Positions 11,164 to 20,261 of a DNA stretch of 64,000 nt are shown piece by piece. How positions within the stretch are numbered: position 1 is the first letter of the stretch; the number at the start of each line of letters is the position of its first letter. The stretch covers positions 3,944,501-4,008,500 of the forward strand of contig NZ_CP068023.1 of the NCBI RefSeq assembly GCF_016695175.1, read 5' to 3'. The position numbers and the translations under genes are program-made. Origin of the DNA: Pseudoalteromonas sp. GCY (lineage in GTDB: Bacteria; Pseudomonadota; Gammaproteobacteria; Enterobacterales; Alteromonadaceae). Under the pieces are notes generated by a model. That model worked only from the letters and a program-made list of their open reading frames with translations, had not been told where the DNA came from and made no database searches.

Positions 11164-11192
11164 ATGCCCAACCAAGTCTTTTAGTTGGGCAT
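11164..11192. terminator. hairpin between convergent genes
   Basis: Inverted repeat ATGCCCAAC/GTTGGGCAT with an 11-nt loop, in the short gap between the chemoreceptor and the convergent omega-amidase gene. A clear T-tract is missing on both strands, so termination is inferred from position. Confidence 0.45.
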
Positions 11193-11214
11193 ATTATGCA
11201 TGTACCAATGTGTA

Positions 11215-11985
11215 TTATGCCAGCGTAAATTTATCCGCATCGAGGTGGGCTGGAAATTTAGCTTTGTACTGCTGCAAGTCGCTCAGTTTTAGCTTTACGG
11301 TAATAACTTCTGCTTGGTCATCTGCTGCCGAAACAAGACTATTACCATTGAAGTCAATCGCTTTAGTACCACCATTATGCGCAGTGCCATACCCATCTTC
11401 GCCTACGCGATTTACCGCAAGCACAAAGCACTGATTCTCGATTGCACGAGCAGCCAGTAAAGTATCCCAATGATTTCGGCGTGCCGCTGGCCAGTTTGCA
11501 ATATTAATCATAACCTCATAATCGTTCTGATTACGCTGAAATACTGGAAAACGTAAGTCATAGCAAATCTGCGGTAAGAATTTAATGCCTTTTAATTCGA
11601 ACACTTCACGGTGCTCACCAGCAACCACAAAATCGCCTTCATTACCCAAACAGAATAAGTGCCTTTTGTCGTAATGAAGTATCTCTCCATCCGGCTGGCA
11701 CCACACCATACGGTTGGCCTTTTTATCTCCATGCGGAACCAGTATGCTGCCCGCTACAACAGCCTGAAAGCGCTGAGCGCATTGCTGTAAAAATTCGATG
11801 GCTGCATCAGCATAGCGCTCAACATCCAGCTCTTTTACGGCGAAGCCGGTAGCAAATGTTTCTGGTAGCAAAATTAAATCGCTTGGCTCGACATTTTCTA
11901 GCAAACGCTCAATATGGGTAAAGTTGGCCTCCGGTGAAAGCCACTGGATATCTGTTTGAACAAGGGTAACGGTTAAAGTTGACAT
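11215..11985 (-). CDS. yafV: omega-amidase (YafV/NIT2-like carbon-nitrogen hydrolase)
   Basis: 256 residues, the same length as E. coli YafV. The nitrilase-fold triad is visible: Glu in 'LLPETFATGF' (about residue 42), Lys in 'HYDKRHLF' (about 107) and Cys in 'PQICYDLRF' (about 140). YafV and NIT2 hydrolyse alpha-ketoglutaramate, the product left when glutamine serves as amino donor. The gene overlaps the end of the upstream aminotransferase by 13 bases, so the two are translationally coupled. This fits methionine salvage: the aminotransferase makes methionine from its keto acid using glutamine, and this enzyme makes the step irreversible. Confidence 0.88.
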   Translation of the reverse strand: MSTLTVTLVQTDIQWLSPEANFTHIERLLENVEPSDLILLPETFATGFAVKELDVERYADAAIEFLQQCAQRFQAVVAGSILVPHGDKKANRMVWCQPDGEILHYDKRHLFCLGNEGDFVVAGEHREVFELKGIKFLPQICYDLRFPVFQRNQNDYEVMINIANWPAARRNHWDTLLAARAIENQCFVLAVNRVGEDGYGTAHNGGTKAIDFNGNSLVSAADDQAEVITVKLKLSDLQQYKAKFPAHLDADKFTLA

Positions 11986-13112
11986 AAGCGTTTTGCAGCC
12001 TCTTCTAATGTCTGGTTTTCCTTAGCAAAGCACAATCGAATGACCTTGTCTTCAGGTGCTTGTTGATAAAAAACGCTGAGTGGCACTGCCGCAACCCCAA
12101 CCTCTTCCACCAGATAGCGACAAAAGGCAACATCATCGAGATCAGAAATTTCACTGTAATCCAAAAGCAAAAAATAAGTCCCTTCACTTGGTAATAGCGT
12201 AAATCGGCTTGACGCTAACGCCTTAACCAGTACATCGCGTTTTTGTTGATAAAATCCACTCAGTTCATCAACGTGCTCAGGGTGTTCAGCAAGCATATCT
12301 GCCAATGCAAGTTGTGCCGGAGTGAAGCTTGAGAACGTTACATACTGATGGATCTTTCTAAACTCAACAGTCATTTGCTTTGGCGCCACACAGTAACCCA
12401 TTTTCCAGCCTGTACTATGAAAGGTTTTACCAAAGCTAGAGATCACAAACGCACGCTCAAACAATGCTGGATCAGTTAATGCGCTCAGATGGGGCAAACC
12501 ATCAAAGGTAATATGCTCGTATACTTCATCACTGATCAATAACAAGTCATGCTGATTTAGCAGCTGTTTTAGTTGCTCTAAATCTGACGACTTCAGCGTT
12601 TTAGCCGACGGGTTATGCGGTGTATTGATGATAATAGCACGGGTATTTGAGTTGATACTCGCTGCGACTTGTTGCCAATCAATTTGGTAATGCGGCGCAG
12701 TCAATGCAATATGCACGGCTTTTCCGCCAGCAAGTTCAATTGCAGGCTCATAAGAGTCGTAAGCCGGATCGAATACAATGACTTCGTCCCCTTCAGATAC
12801 TATTGCCTGAATTGCCACGAAGAGTGCTTCCGTTGCACCCGAGGTCACCGTGATCTGCTCTTGTCCTGAAACACTCACCTGATAACGACGTTCAATTAAT
12901 GCCGCAACTTGTGCTTGCAAGCTCGGTACGCCGGCAGAAGGCGAATACTGGTTTTGACCTTCGCCAACATAGTGGCTCAGTTGTGATTTTAGGTAATCAG
13001 GAGCATCAAACTCCGGAAAGCCTTGCGATAAGTTGATCGCACCATGCTCGTTCGCTAATGCCGTCATTTGGCTAAATATACTAATTCCAACCTGAGGTAA
13101 CTTACTTTTCAC
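11973..13112 (-). CDS. mtnE: PLP-dependent methionine/glutamine aminotransferase (MtnE role, YbdL-like)
   Basis: 379 residues, fold-type I class I/II aminotransferase. The PLP lysine is in 'SSFGKTFHSTGWKMGY' (about residue 230), with 'NTPHNPSAK' and 'ISDEVYEHI' as the other cofactor motifs. The start is a GTG at 13112 with a GAGAG stretch upstream. E. coli YbdL of this group prefers methionine. Placement in a locus with mtnB, C, D, A and K supports the last salvage step, 4-methylthio-2-oxobutanoate to methionine. It is divergent from mtnB over a promoter region with MetJ-like boxes. Confidence 0.85.
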   Translation of the reverse strand: MKSKLPQVGISIFSQMTALANEHGAINLSQGFPEFDAPDYLKSQLSHYVGEGQNQYSPSAGVPSLQAQVAALIERRYQVSVSGQEQITVTSGATEALFVAIQAIVSEGDEVIVFDPAYDSYEPAIELAGGKAVHIALTAPHYQIDWQQVAASINSNTRAIIINTPHNPSAKTLKSSDLEQLKQLLNQHDLLLISDEVYEHITFDGLPHLSALTDPALFERAFVISSFGKTFHSTGWKMGYCVAPKQMTVEFRKIHQYVTFSSFTPAQLALADMLAEHPEHVDELSGFYQQKRDVLVKALASSRFTLLPSEGTYFLLLDYSEISDLDDVAFCRYLVEEVGVAAVPLSVFYQQAPEDKVIRLCFAKENQTLEEAAKRLCQL

Positions 13113-13170
13113 TGCAACACTCTCTTTCTTATGGTGCTAATCGTGAGTGGATGCTATCATTGCTCAAAAT

Positions 13171-13194
13171 AGATGTATAGCCGTCCAAACGCAT
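13171..13194. promoter_or_regulatory. candidate MetJ operator, mtnE-mtnB divergent promoter
   Basis: Three adjacent 8-mers, AGATGTAT, AGCCGTCC and AAACGCAT, resemble the tandem AGACGTCT boxes bound by MetJ (first two each 6 of 8). They lie between the divergent mtnE and mtnB starts. A similar and better array lies between mtnA and mtnK, which strengthens this call. Confidence 0.55.
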
Positions 13195-13214
13195 TTAATT
13201 TATAGGTGTTAACT

Positions 13215-13829
13215 ATGCACACACAAGCCGCAAAACTCGCGCTTATCGAAGCAGGATCTTGGGTTGCTCAGCAAGGCTGGGTTCCCGCGACTGGTGGTAA
13301 TTTCTCTATCAAAACAGACTCTGGCTTTGTTGTCACGGCCAGCGGCTTTGATAAAGGTAAATTAACACCAGAACAATTTCTGGAATTAGACACCACAGGC
13401 ACCATCATTGCCGGAAGTGGCAAGCCTTCAGCCGAAACCGCATTGCACCTAAAACTGTATGAATTATGCGTGGGTGCACAATGTATATTACACACTCATT
13501 CCGTTGCTGCGACTGTGTTATCGCGATTTATTCAAGGCAGTCAATTTCAGATCAGTGGTTATGAAATGCAAAAGTCACTGTCTGGCATTCAATCGCATGA
13601 AGAAACCTTATCCATTGCCATTTTTGATAACGATCAGGATATAGAGCGACTAGCACAGCGCGTGGCGCAATTTCATCAAACTACACCGGTTATACACGGT
13701 GTATTGATCCGAGGTCACGGGTTATACGCAGTGGGCCGTACAGTGCAAGAAACTCGTCGTCATATTGAGGGTTTAGAGTTTTTATTTGCCTGCGAATTAG
13801 AACGCATCAAATTGGAGGGGCGCCAATGA
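13215..13829 (+). CDS. mtnB: methylthioribulose-1-phosphate dehydratase
   Basis: About 204 residues of the class II aldolase/adducin fold. 'GGNFSIK', 'LHTHSVAATVLSR' (zinc-binding HxH) and 'VLIRGHGLYAVG' (third His ligand) are all present. It dehydrates 5-methylthioribulose-1-phosphate to the diketo phosphate. The ATG at 13215 is preferred over the GTG at 13206 because AGGTG sits six bases upstream of the ATG. Its stop overlaps the mtnC start (ATGA), forming an mtnBCD operon. Confidence 0.93.
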   Translation: MHTQAAKLALIEAGSWVAQQGWVPATGGNFSIKTDSGFVVTASGFDKGKLTPEQFLELDTTGTIIAGSGKPSAETALHLKLYELCVGAQCILHTHSVAATVLSRFIQGSQFQISGYEMQKSLSGIQSHEETLSIAIFDNDQDIERLAQRVAQFHQTTPVIHGVLIRGHGLYAVGRTVQETRRHIEGLEFLFACELERIKLEGRQ

Positions 13830-14512
13830 TCAAAGCCATTTTAACAGATATTGAAGGGACAATTACCCGTATCTCATTTGTTAAAGAGATACTATTCCCG
13901 TATGCCGCTGCGCATTTACCGCAATTTATTCGCGACCATCAGCATGACGCCGCCGTTGCCGAGCAAATTAGTGCCGTCAGAGCAGAATTGAATAATGCTA
14001 ACGCTGATATTGATACCGTGATTGCCGCGCTACTTGAGTGGATCGCCGCTGATAAAAAAATCACGCCATTAAAACAGCTACAGGGTCTCGTTTGGCAGTT
14101 TGGCTATACAAACGGCGATTTTACCGGACATTTGTACGAAGATGCCTACCAGTTTTTAACACAACAAAAAGCGGATGGCCGCAACCTCTACGTGTATTCG
14201 TCGGGTTCAGTGAAAGCGCAGCAGCTACTTTTTGCGCACTCAGACTATGGTGATATTCGCCCGCTATTTAGTGACTACTTTGATACTAAAGTGGGTGCCA
14301 AGCAGGAAGTCTCGGCGTATCAGAATATTATTGCAGCCCTACCGTACGAAGCAGAGCAAATCCTCTTTTTAAGCGATATTGTTGCCGAGCTAGACGCAGC
14401 AAAGGCCGCCGGTATGCACACATTACAGCTGTTTAGAGATGCACAAGCAACATCACCTGAACATCCAGTTATATTAAGCTTTGACCATTTTGATGAAGGG
14501 GCATTTTCATGA
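13826..14512 (+). CDS. mtnC: acireductone synthase (enolase-phosphatase E1)
   Basis: 228 residues of the HAD superfamily. Motif I is 'ILTDIEGTITRISFVKE', the E1-specific form; motif II is 'YVYSSGSVKAQ'; motif III/IV is 'ILFLSDIVAELDAA'. It enolises and dephosphorylates the diketo phosphate to the acireductone. It overlaps mtnB by four bases at the start and mtnD by four at the end, consistent with coupled translation. Confidence 0.94.
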   Translation: MIKAILTDIEGTITRISFVKEILFPYAAAHLPQFIRDHQHDAAVAEQISAVRAELNNANADIDTVIAALLEWIAADKKITPLKQLQGLVWQFGYTNGDFTGHLYEDAYQFLTQQKADGRNLYVYSSGSVKAQQLLFAHSDYGDIRPLFSDYFDTKVGAKQEVSAYQNIIAALPYEAEQILFLSDIVAELDAAKAAGMHTLQLFRDAQATSPEHPVILSFDHFDEGAFS

Positions 14513-15051
14513 GTCAACTTACTATCTACCAAGAACAGAATCCAAGCCAAGCTTTGCAACAAGAGCAAGACGCAAACATCATCGCATCTTTGCTCGCAGA
14601 GCAAGGCGTACGCTTTGAACAATGGCAAGCTAACACCGATATCACAGCTGAAATGTCACAAGACGACATTATTAATGCCTACCAGAGCGATATTGAAAGA
14701 TTAAAAGCGCAAGGCGGTTATCAAACTGTCGACGTGATTTCACTCGCAAAGGGCAACCCTAGTGCCTCGGAGTTGCGACAAAAATTTCTTTTTGAACATA
14801 CTCATAGCGAAGATGAAGTGCGTTTTTTTGTTAAAGGACAAGGGCTATTCTGTTTACACTTAAACGATAAGGTTTACCAAGTTTTATGTCAGCAAGGTGA
14901 CCTAATCTCTGTACCAGAAAATACGCCTCATTGGTTCGATATGGGTAGCGATCCAGAATTTACCGCCATTCGCCTATTCAATAATCAAGAGGGTTGGGTT
15001 GCGAAAAGCACGGACTCTGAAATTGCAAAACAGTTTCCATTACTTGATTAA
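14509..15051 (+). CDS. mtnD: acireductone dioxygenase (cupin)
   Basis: 180 residues, the normal length for bacterial ARD. The metal site is clear: 'FEHTHSEDEVRFFVKG' supplies two His and a Glu, and 'PENTPHWFDMG' supplies the last His. The iron form produces formate and 4-methylthio-2-oxobutanoate, the substrate of MtnE; the nickel form yields a dead-end product plus CO. It is the last gene of mtnBCD. Confidence 0.94.
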   Translation: MSQLTIYQEQNPSQALQQEQDANIIASLLAEQGVRFEQWQANTDITAEMSQDDIINAYQSDIERLKAQGGYQTVDVISLAKGNPSASELRQKFLFEHTHSEDEVRFFVKGQGLFCLHLNDKVYQVLCQQGDLISVPENTPHWFDMGSDPEFTAIRLFNNQEGWVAKSTDSEIAKQFPLLD

Positions 15052-15074
15052 TCCAAGTCTGAATACTCACAGTG

Positions 15075-15470
15075 TTAACGAAGCGCTGTGAGTGCTTGCT
15101 TACTCATGCTAGGCTCACAACCTTCAACAAAATACACACCGATATGGTTATCACGATAAGCGTGATTATATTTACCGAAAAAATCTGCTTGAAACTTAAA
15201 CCCAGCGTCGTCCAACTCAACCAAAAGCTTATCCACCACATCCCACGACATTGTCAGTGGTGAAAAAAGCAGAGTATTTGTGTGCATGCCGATTGGAATT
15301 TCGGCCTCAGAGGGCGATATAACTAAGCTATCTGTCGCATCGATAAACAATTGTTCAAACACCTGAGGGGGGCAACTTGCAACTATATGGATGTAGGTTT
15401 TTTGCGGGTGAATAGAGTGGCAACTGCATAAGGCCAGTACAACCACACCAATAATGAACCATCCCTTCAT
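15075..15470 (-). CDS. small predicted lipoprotein of unknown function
   Basis: 131 residues. The N-terminus is a short charged start, a hydrophobic core and 'LALCSCHS', which resembles a lipobox with the second Cys as the lipidated residue. The rest has no family I recognise. It is convergent with mtnD, with only 23 bp between the stops, and appears to be a single gene inserted within the methionine salvage region. Confidence 0.6.
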   Translation of the reverse strand: MKGWFIIGVVVLALCSCHSIHPQKTYIHIVASCPPQVFEQLFIDATDSLVISPSEAEIPIGMHTNTLLFSPLTMSWDVVDKLLVELDDAGFKFQADFFGKYNHAYRDNHIGVYFVEGCEPSMSKQALTALR

Positions 15471-15803
15471 TAGCGACTTTCCTTACTTCAAAATCCCCAT
15501 AGTAGAACAGCTTGTCCCCAAAAACAAAATGAAGATTTTGTGACTACTTCACGAAAAAAGCGGTAAGCAAAACGAATTTACGTGCCAATAGCAGGCTATT
15601 AGCACGCAAATTCAACGTGATCAGCACCAAGTCAGTACCATAGAGGCGTTACTTACTTGAAATCAGATAACATAGTTAATCTGATTAGATTTAATACCTG
15701 AGGGTACTAAAAAGTATACTGCAATATTCAGCAACAAAACTGCCGCTAATAAAACTTTAAATTACAAAGATCCGGGTAGCTCTCCCCTGCTCTATAATAC
15801 AAA
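15471..15803. other. gene-free gap between lipoprotein and S9 peptidase genes
   Basis: 333 bp without a convincing gene. It contains two inverted repeats: a long imperfect one at 15575-15612 and a shorter one at 15661-15686 (AATCAGAT/ATCTGATT, ten-base spacer). It should also hold the lipoprotein promoter near 15480-15540. No terminator with a clear T-tract was seen. Confidence 0.6.
15575..15612. repeat. long imperfect inverted repeat
   Basis: Two 18-nt arms (left AATTTACGTGCCAATAGC, right GCTATTAGCACGCAAATT) match at 16 of 18 positions around a 2-nt centre. Neither side has a T-run, so it may be an operator, a structured RNA or the trace of an element rather than a terminator. Confidence 0.6.
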
Positions 15804-17747
15804 TCATAACTGCAAAGGTTTTTCTAGGAATGCCAGCACTTTCTTAAAGTATTTCAGACGATGTTCCGGTTTATAAAAACCATGCCCTTCATCTTCAAGT
15901 AAGTAATACTGATAAGGCTTATCAGCTTTTTTCAGTGCATCAATTAAAGATTCCGCTTGTTCAATTGGCGCTCTTTGGTCCTCACCACCATGTACGATAA
16001 GGACAGGAACCTTAAGCTTATCGACATTATAGCTTGGAGAAAATGCCTTTAACTGTTTCTCATCGGTACCAAGTACACGTTCTAAATATGCGACCCCTGA
16101 ACTACGCTGAGCAACATCACCTTCTTCAAACATCAGTGGTAAATCGTATACACCAACCACACCAACTGCGCATTGGAATAAGTCGGGTTCTAATATTGCA
16201 CTTTGCAATGCAGAATAACCGCCAAAACTTGCCCCCATAATACAAATCCGCTTTTTATCGACGATACCTTTAGAGATTAAGTCACGGGTTCCATCGATGA
16301 TGTCATATTGAATTTCCTTGCCCCACTTTTGGTAGCCAAGTACTTCAAATGCATCTCCATAACCACCGGATCCTCTAAAGTTAACTTGTAACACAGCCAT
16401 TCCTCTGCTCGCTAGCATTTGTACCTCAGGGTCAAACTGCCAATAATCTCTTGGCCCATGAGGTCCACCATGAGGCATAACAATCAAAGGAAGGTTTTTC
16501 TTTTCTGCGTTTATTGGTGTTGTTAGATATCCATGAATAGTGAGTCCATCACGGCTTGTGAATTTAACAGGCTCGACTGTAGACATTTGATTTGATTTAA
16601 TCCAGTTTCTTGCAGACGCAAGATATCTCATCTTGTTGGCTTTGCTATCATAAAGGTAATAATCCCCTGGGTTGGTATCGCTGCTTGCGAATACAACCAC
16701 TTGTCCACCATCTCTTGTGCTACTTACAATACGTATTTGATTTCCAGGGATCGAGGCTATCAGAGACTTTAGGCGTTGACTCCAATCAGCACTTTCATCA
16801 ATAAATGCATAGGTAGGATATCCGGGGTCTAATTCAATAGCGAAAGGAGATTTATCAATCGGATCTATCCATACTTTTGTTGGGTCAACCACTTTATCTT
16901 GAAAAACATGAGTGAGTTTTTTGCTTTCTAAGCCTAACTTATAGAAGGCCATGGGCTCACCAGCCGTAGATGCTGAAAGATAAACTGAAGTTCCGGTTTT
17001 ATCGAATCCATGCATCCAGAAATCATCTAAGTTGTTTTCTAATGTGAGCTCTGTCCATTTTGAGTCTGCTTCTTCACGAATGAAAACTAATGAATTGCCA
17101 TCATCATCCTCAGACACTACGGCACGAACCTCTCCTTGGTGATCGGTCAAAAAGCGGCCCATTTTTCTTGGAGCATTTGTCACTTTGCGTCTGACACCAG
17201 TATGAACGTTGACCTCGTAAACTCTTGTGGTAGGCTCTTTCGAGCCAGTCCAAGGATAGGTCACAATCAACATCTTGTCTTCGTCATTGACCAAAGGGTC
17301 AAGAATGTAAGATGTGCCATACAGCGGGGTAGCTTTGCGCAAACGAGAACCCGTTTGTTCTTCACCCTGGTAACCCACCAAATACTTAGCACGGCTTCCA
17401 TCTACATTTACGCCGAATAGCTCACCATGAAATTCAGGGTGATCTTTCCAACCTCTTATATATTCCTTTTCCAATACCACACGGTCATTATTCACCCATT
17501 CATAGCGGCCAACTTGAGCATTACCATTGAATCGCACGGCGTGAATGAGTTTGAATTTATCAAGTTGTAAAAAAATTAATGTGTTTTTACCTTCTCTCTT
17601 TGTGATAAAGCTAAGATATTCTCCGTTAGGTGATATCTTTACATCTGAGAACTCACTACCTTTACTAAAAGACTCTAGCGGTATTTCCTGTTTAGCGAAT
17701 ACATTAGCAGCTAAGGCCAACAACATCAGAGCAATTAACTTTTTCAT
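15804..17747 (-). CDS. secreted S9 family prolyl oligopeptidase-type peptidase
   Basis: 647 residues. A signal peptide (MKKLIALMLLALAANVFA) is followed by an N-terminal beta-propeller-like region (about 30-380) and an alpha/beta-hydrolase domain. The catalytic Ser is in 'GASFGGYSAL' (about residue 507), Asp in 'HGGEDQRAP' (about 587) and His in 'EDEGHGFY' (about 621). The family cleaves short peptides, often after proline, in the periplasm or outside the cell. It is flanked by methionine salvage genes but has no evident functional link to them. Confidence 0.9.
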   Translation of the reverse strand: MKKLIALMLLALAANVFAKQEIPLESFSKGSEFSDVKISPNGEYLSFITKREGKNTLIFLQLDKFKLIHAVRFNGNAQVGRYEWVNNDRVVLEKEYIRGWKDHPEFHGELFGVNVDGSRAKYLVGYQGEEQTGSRLRKATPLYGTSYILDPLVNDEDKMLIVTYPWTGSKEPTTRVYEVNVHTGVRRKVTNAPRKMGRFLTDHQGEVRAVVSEDDDGNSLVFIREEADSKWTELTLENNLDDFWMHGFDKTGTSVYLSASTAGEPMAFYKLGLESKKLTHVFQDKVVDPTKVWIDPIDKSPFAIELDPGYPTYAFIDESADWSQRLKSLIASIPGNQIRIVSSTRDGGQVVVFASSDTNPGDYYLYDSKANKMRYLASARNWIKSNQMSTVEPVKFTSRDGLTIHGYLTTPINAEKKNLPLIVMPHGGPHGPRDYWQFDPEVQMLASRGMAVLQVNFRGSGGYGDAFEVLGYQKWGKEIQYDIIDGTRDLISKGIVDKKRICIMGASFGGYSALQSAILEPDLFQCAVGVVGVYDLPLMFEEGDVAQRSSGVAYLERVLGTDEKQLKAFSPSYNVDKLKVPVLIVHGGEDQRAPIEQAESLIDALKKADKPYQYYLLEDEGHGFYKPEHRLKYFKKVLAFLEKPLQL

Positions 17748-17840
17748 CCTGTTTTACTTTCTCCATTTATATCGAAGCACAAAATGGGTACATTTTAACA
17801 AGGTTTTGGATTTACGAGTAGTTAAAGTAATTACAAATGT

Positions 17841-18863
17841 TTAACTTTGTAAAAATACACCTAGGGCAACCTCATCACCCGTAAACAACCCCGTATCCAA
17901 CACCCATCCGGTGATCAAACTCGCTGGCGTAACATCGAATGCCGGGTTGAATACCTCAGCATTGTTGGGTGCCCATTGGCAATCACCAAAACTACCACTG
18001 ACACCTGTTACTTCGCTTTTGGCGCGTTGTTCAATTGGAATGGCTGCGCCATTTGGACAGCTGCTATCTAATGTTGTGATCGGGGCAACCACATAAAAAG
18101 GAATATTATGGAAATGGGCTAACACCGCGAGATTATAAGTGCCGACTTTATTGGCGAAATCACCGTTTGCCGCAATCCTATCTGCACCCACAAAGATTTT
18201 ATCGACTTTACCCGCCGCCATTAAACTCGCAGCCATATTGTCACAAATTAGCGTGTATGGGATTTGCCATGCGTCTAGTTCAAACGCGGTAAGCCTACCA
18301 CCTTGTAACAGTGGCCTAGTCTCATCAACCCAAACATGAATATCACCATGTTGTTTTGCAGCATGATGAATTACGCCAAGTGCTGTGCCCACACCTGCCG
18401 TTGCCAGCGCACCAGTATTACAGTGGGTAAGAATGTTGTCTCCCGCATTCACAAGCTCCGCGCCTATGTTTGCCATACGGTCGCATAGCGCAGTGTCTTC
18501 TTCAAATAACTGTTCAGCGGTTGTGATCACTTGTTGTTGCCAATCATTCGCTTGTAACGCTTCACGCAATCTTGCCATGCAGTGCATTAAATTCACCGCA
18601 GTAGGGCGCGTGGCTTCAAGTTCATCTATCGAACGGGCAATGGTGTCTTTACCTTCTCCCTGTTCGGCGAGATAGCCAATTAACAAACTTGCCGCTAAAC
18701 CGATAAGCGGAGCGCCGCGAACCTTAAGTGTCAGAATGAGCTCGCTCATCGTCGCAACGTCGCGGCATTCATGCCACACCTGTTGATGTGGCAGTAAGTA
18801 TTGATCCAATACCTGTACCACGCCCGATTCGAATTTAAGACTACGTGCAATTAAGGTTTTCAT
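17841..18863 (-). CDS. mtnA: methylthioribose-1-phosphate isomerase
   Basis: About 340 residues from the ATG at 18863. A TTG extension to 18881 is open but less likely, because GAGCGGG precedes the ATG at a suitable distance. The active-site Cys is in '[14 protein letters not shown]' and Asp in '[15 protein letters not shown]', both diagnostic of MtnA against eIF2B subunits. It converts MTR-1-P to methylthioribulose-1-phosphate. It is divergent from mtnK over a MetJ-like operator. Confidence 0.94.
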   Translation of the reverse strand: MKTLIARSLKFESGVVQVLDQYLLPHQQVWHECRDVATMSELILTLKVRGAPLIGLAASLLIGYLAEQGEGKDTIARSIDELEATRPTAVNLMHCMARLREALQANDWQQQVITTAEQLFEEDTALCDRMANIGAELVNAGDNILTHCNTGALATAGVGTALGVIHHAAKQHGDIHVWVDETRPLLQGGRLTAFELDAWQIPYTLICDNMAASLMAAGKVDKIFVGADRIAANGDFANKVGTYNLAVLAHFHNIPFYVVAPITTLDSSCPNGAAIPIEQRAKSEVTGVSGSFGDCQWAPNNAEVFNPAFDVTPASLITGWVLDTGLFTGDEVALGVFLQS

Positions 18864-18914
18864 GACATCCCGCTCTTTCAAAGTGTACTAATAATATTTT
18901 ACATCAAGATCTAA

Positions 18915-18938
18915 AGAAGTATAGACATCTAAACATTT
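18915..18938. promoter_or_regulatory. candidate MetJ operator, mtnA-mtnK divergent promoter
   Basis: Three contiguous 8-mers, AGAAGTAT, AGACATCT and AAACATTT, resemble the MetJ consensus AGACGTCT (6, 7 and 5 of 8). They lie between the divergent mtnA and mtnK starts. Tandem, phase-locked 8-bp boxes are how MetJ binds. Confidence 0.65.
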
Positions 18939-18983
18939 AAAAATATAGAATGCTAACAGCAAATATCCACAAGGTGCAGAAAC

Positions 18984-20186
18984 ATGTCGAGCTACATTGA
19001 ATTTGATGCAGAAAAAGTTATTGATTACATTACGAATTTAGGAAGCTTCTTTGATAAAGATGCAACTTTATCTTGTTATGAATTTGGTGATGGCAATCTG
19101 AACTTGGTTTTCCGCGTACAAGATACGCAAGAAAATAGCATCATCGTCAAGCAAGCTTTACCTTACGCTCGATGTGTGGGTGAGAGCTGGCCGCTTACGT
19201 TAGACAGAGCCAGAATTGAAGCCAGTGTATTACAGCGCCATGGTGAGATCTGCCCAGATACCACGGCAAAAGTGCTGCACCATAATACAGAGCTTGCGCT
19301 AACCGTGTTGGAAGATCTTGGTCATCTACGCATTTTACGCGGTGAATTAAACCAAGCGAACACCTTTGCAAGACTCAGCAAAGACGTCGCAAATTATCTA
19401 GCAAAAACCAGCTTTTACCACTCAAGCTTTTACTTAACACCGAGTGAAAAGAAAGCCCTAGTCACCGAGTTTACTAATCCCGAACTGTGCGCAATCACAG
19501 AAGATTTATTCTTTGACGACCCATACCGCGATGCTGAAAGAAACAACTTTCCTGCTGCATTACAACCGTCTGTGGAAATGCTGAGAAAAAATAAGGCGCT
19601 ATTAGTTGAAGTTGCAAAACTCAAAGCCCAATTCCTCAATGCACCAGAAACCTTACTTCACGGTGATGTCCATACAGGCAGTATTTTCGTCGACGCCGGG
19701 CACACTAAGCTAATCGATCCAGAGTTTGGCTTTTTTGGCCCAATAGGCTTTGATTTAGGCTCATTTATCGGCAATTTATTGCTCAACTACTGTGCCCAAC
19801 ATGCTCGCATTAACGCTCTGCCAAAACGTCGAAATATGCAGGTGTATTTACTCGATAGTATCGCCACCACTCTATCGAGCTTCTATGTAACTTGGCTTGA
19901 ACTGGCGAAAACACAAACACGCGACCTGTCGTTGCAAGCAGAAGGCTACGCAGAATACTTTCTCACTAAAGTATTGCAAGACGCGGTTGGTTATTGTGGG
20001 TGTGAATTGATCCGCCGCACCATTGGTCTCGCCCATGTTGCAGACATAGATGCGATTGAAGATGAAGACGCGCGCTTAGCGGTACAACAGCGAGCACTAC
20101 ACTTAGGTGAACAGCTCATCATTAATGCCAATAAATGCCGAACGACCGATGATGTGTATCAGCTAATTATTAGTTTTGTAAACTAA
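18984..20186 (+). CDS. mtnK: S-methyl-5-thioribose kinase
   Basis: 400 residues, aminoglycoside phosphotransferase-like fold. The catalytic loop 'LLHGDVHTGSIFV' and the metal motif 'IDPEFGFFGPIGFDLG' are characteristic of MtnK. It phosphorylates methylthioribose at the first committed salvage step after MTA cleavage. The ATG at 18984 has AAGGTG upstream. It ends at a bidirectional terminator. A gene for MTA nucleosidase is not in the window. Confidence 0.94.
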   Translation: MSSYIEFDAEKVIDYITNLGSFFDKDATLSCYEFGDGNLNLVFRVQDTQENSIIVKQALPYARCVGESWPLTLDRARIEASVLQRHGEICPDTTAKVLHHNTELALTVLEDLGHLRILRGELNQANTFARLSKDVANYLAKTSFYHSSFYLTPSEKKALVTEFTNPELCAITEDLFFDDPYRDAERNNFPAALQPSVEMLRKNKALLVEVAKLKAQFLNAPETLLHGDVHTGSIFVDAGHTKLIDPEFGFFGPIGFDLGSFIGNLLLNYCAQHARINALPKRRNMQVYLLDSIATTLSSFYVTWLELAKTQTRDLSLQAEGYAEYFLTKVLQDAVGYCGCELIRRTIGLAHVADIDAIEDEDARLAVQQRALHLGEQLIINANKCRTTDDVYQLIISFVN

Positions 20187-20208
20187 ACAAAGCTTAGAAT
20201 CACAGAAT

Positions 20209-20243
20209 GAAAAAGCCCAAAGTCTCTGCTTTGGGCTTTTTTA
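20209..20243. terminator. bidirectional intrinsic terminator
   Basis: AAAAGCCCAAAG and CTTTGGGCTTTT form a 12-bp stem with a 6-nt loop between the convergent mtnK and DUF885 genes. The A-run and T-run on the two sides make it usable on both strands. Confidence 0.93.
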
Positions 20244-20261
20244 TTAAATGGATAAACGCAA

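Noticed and set aside
13113..13214. SAM riboswitch upstream of mtnB
   Set aside because: The gap is too short and lacks the conserved riboswitch stems. MetJ-like boxes explain the region better.
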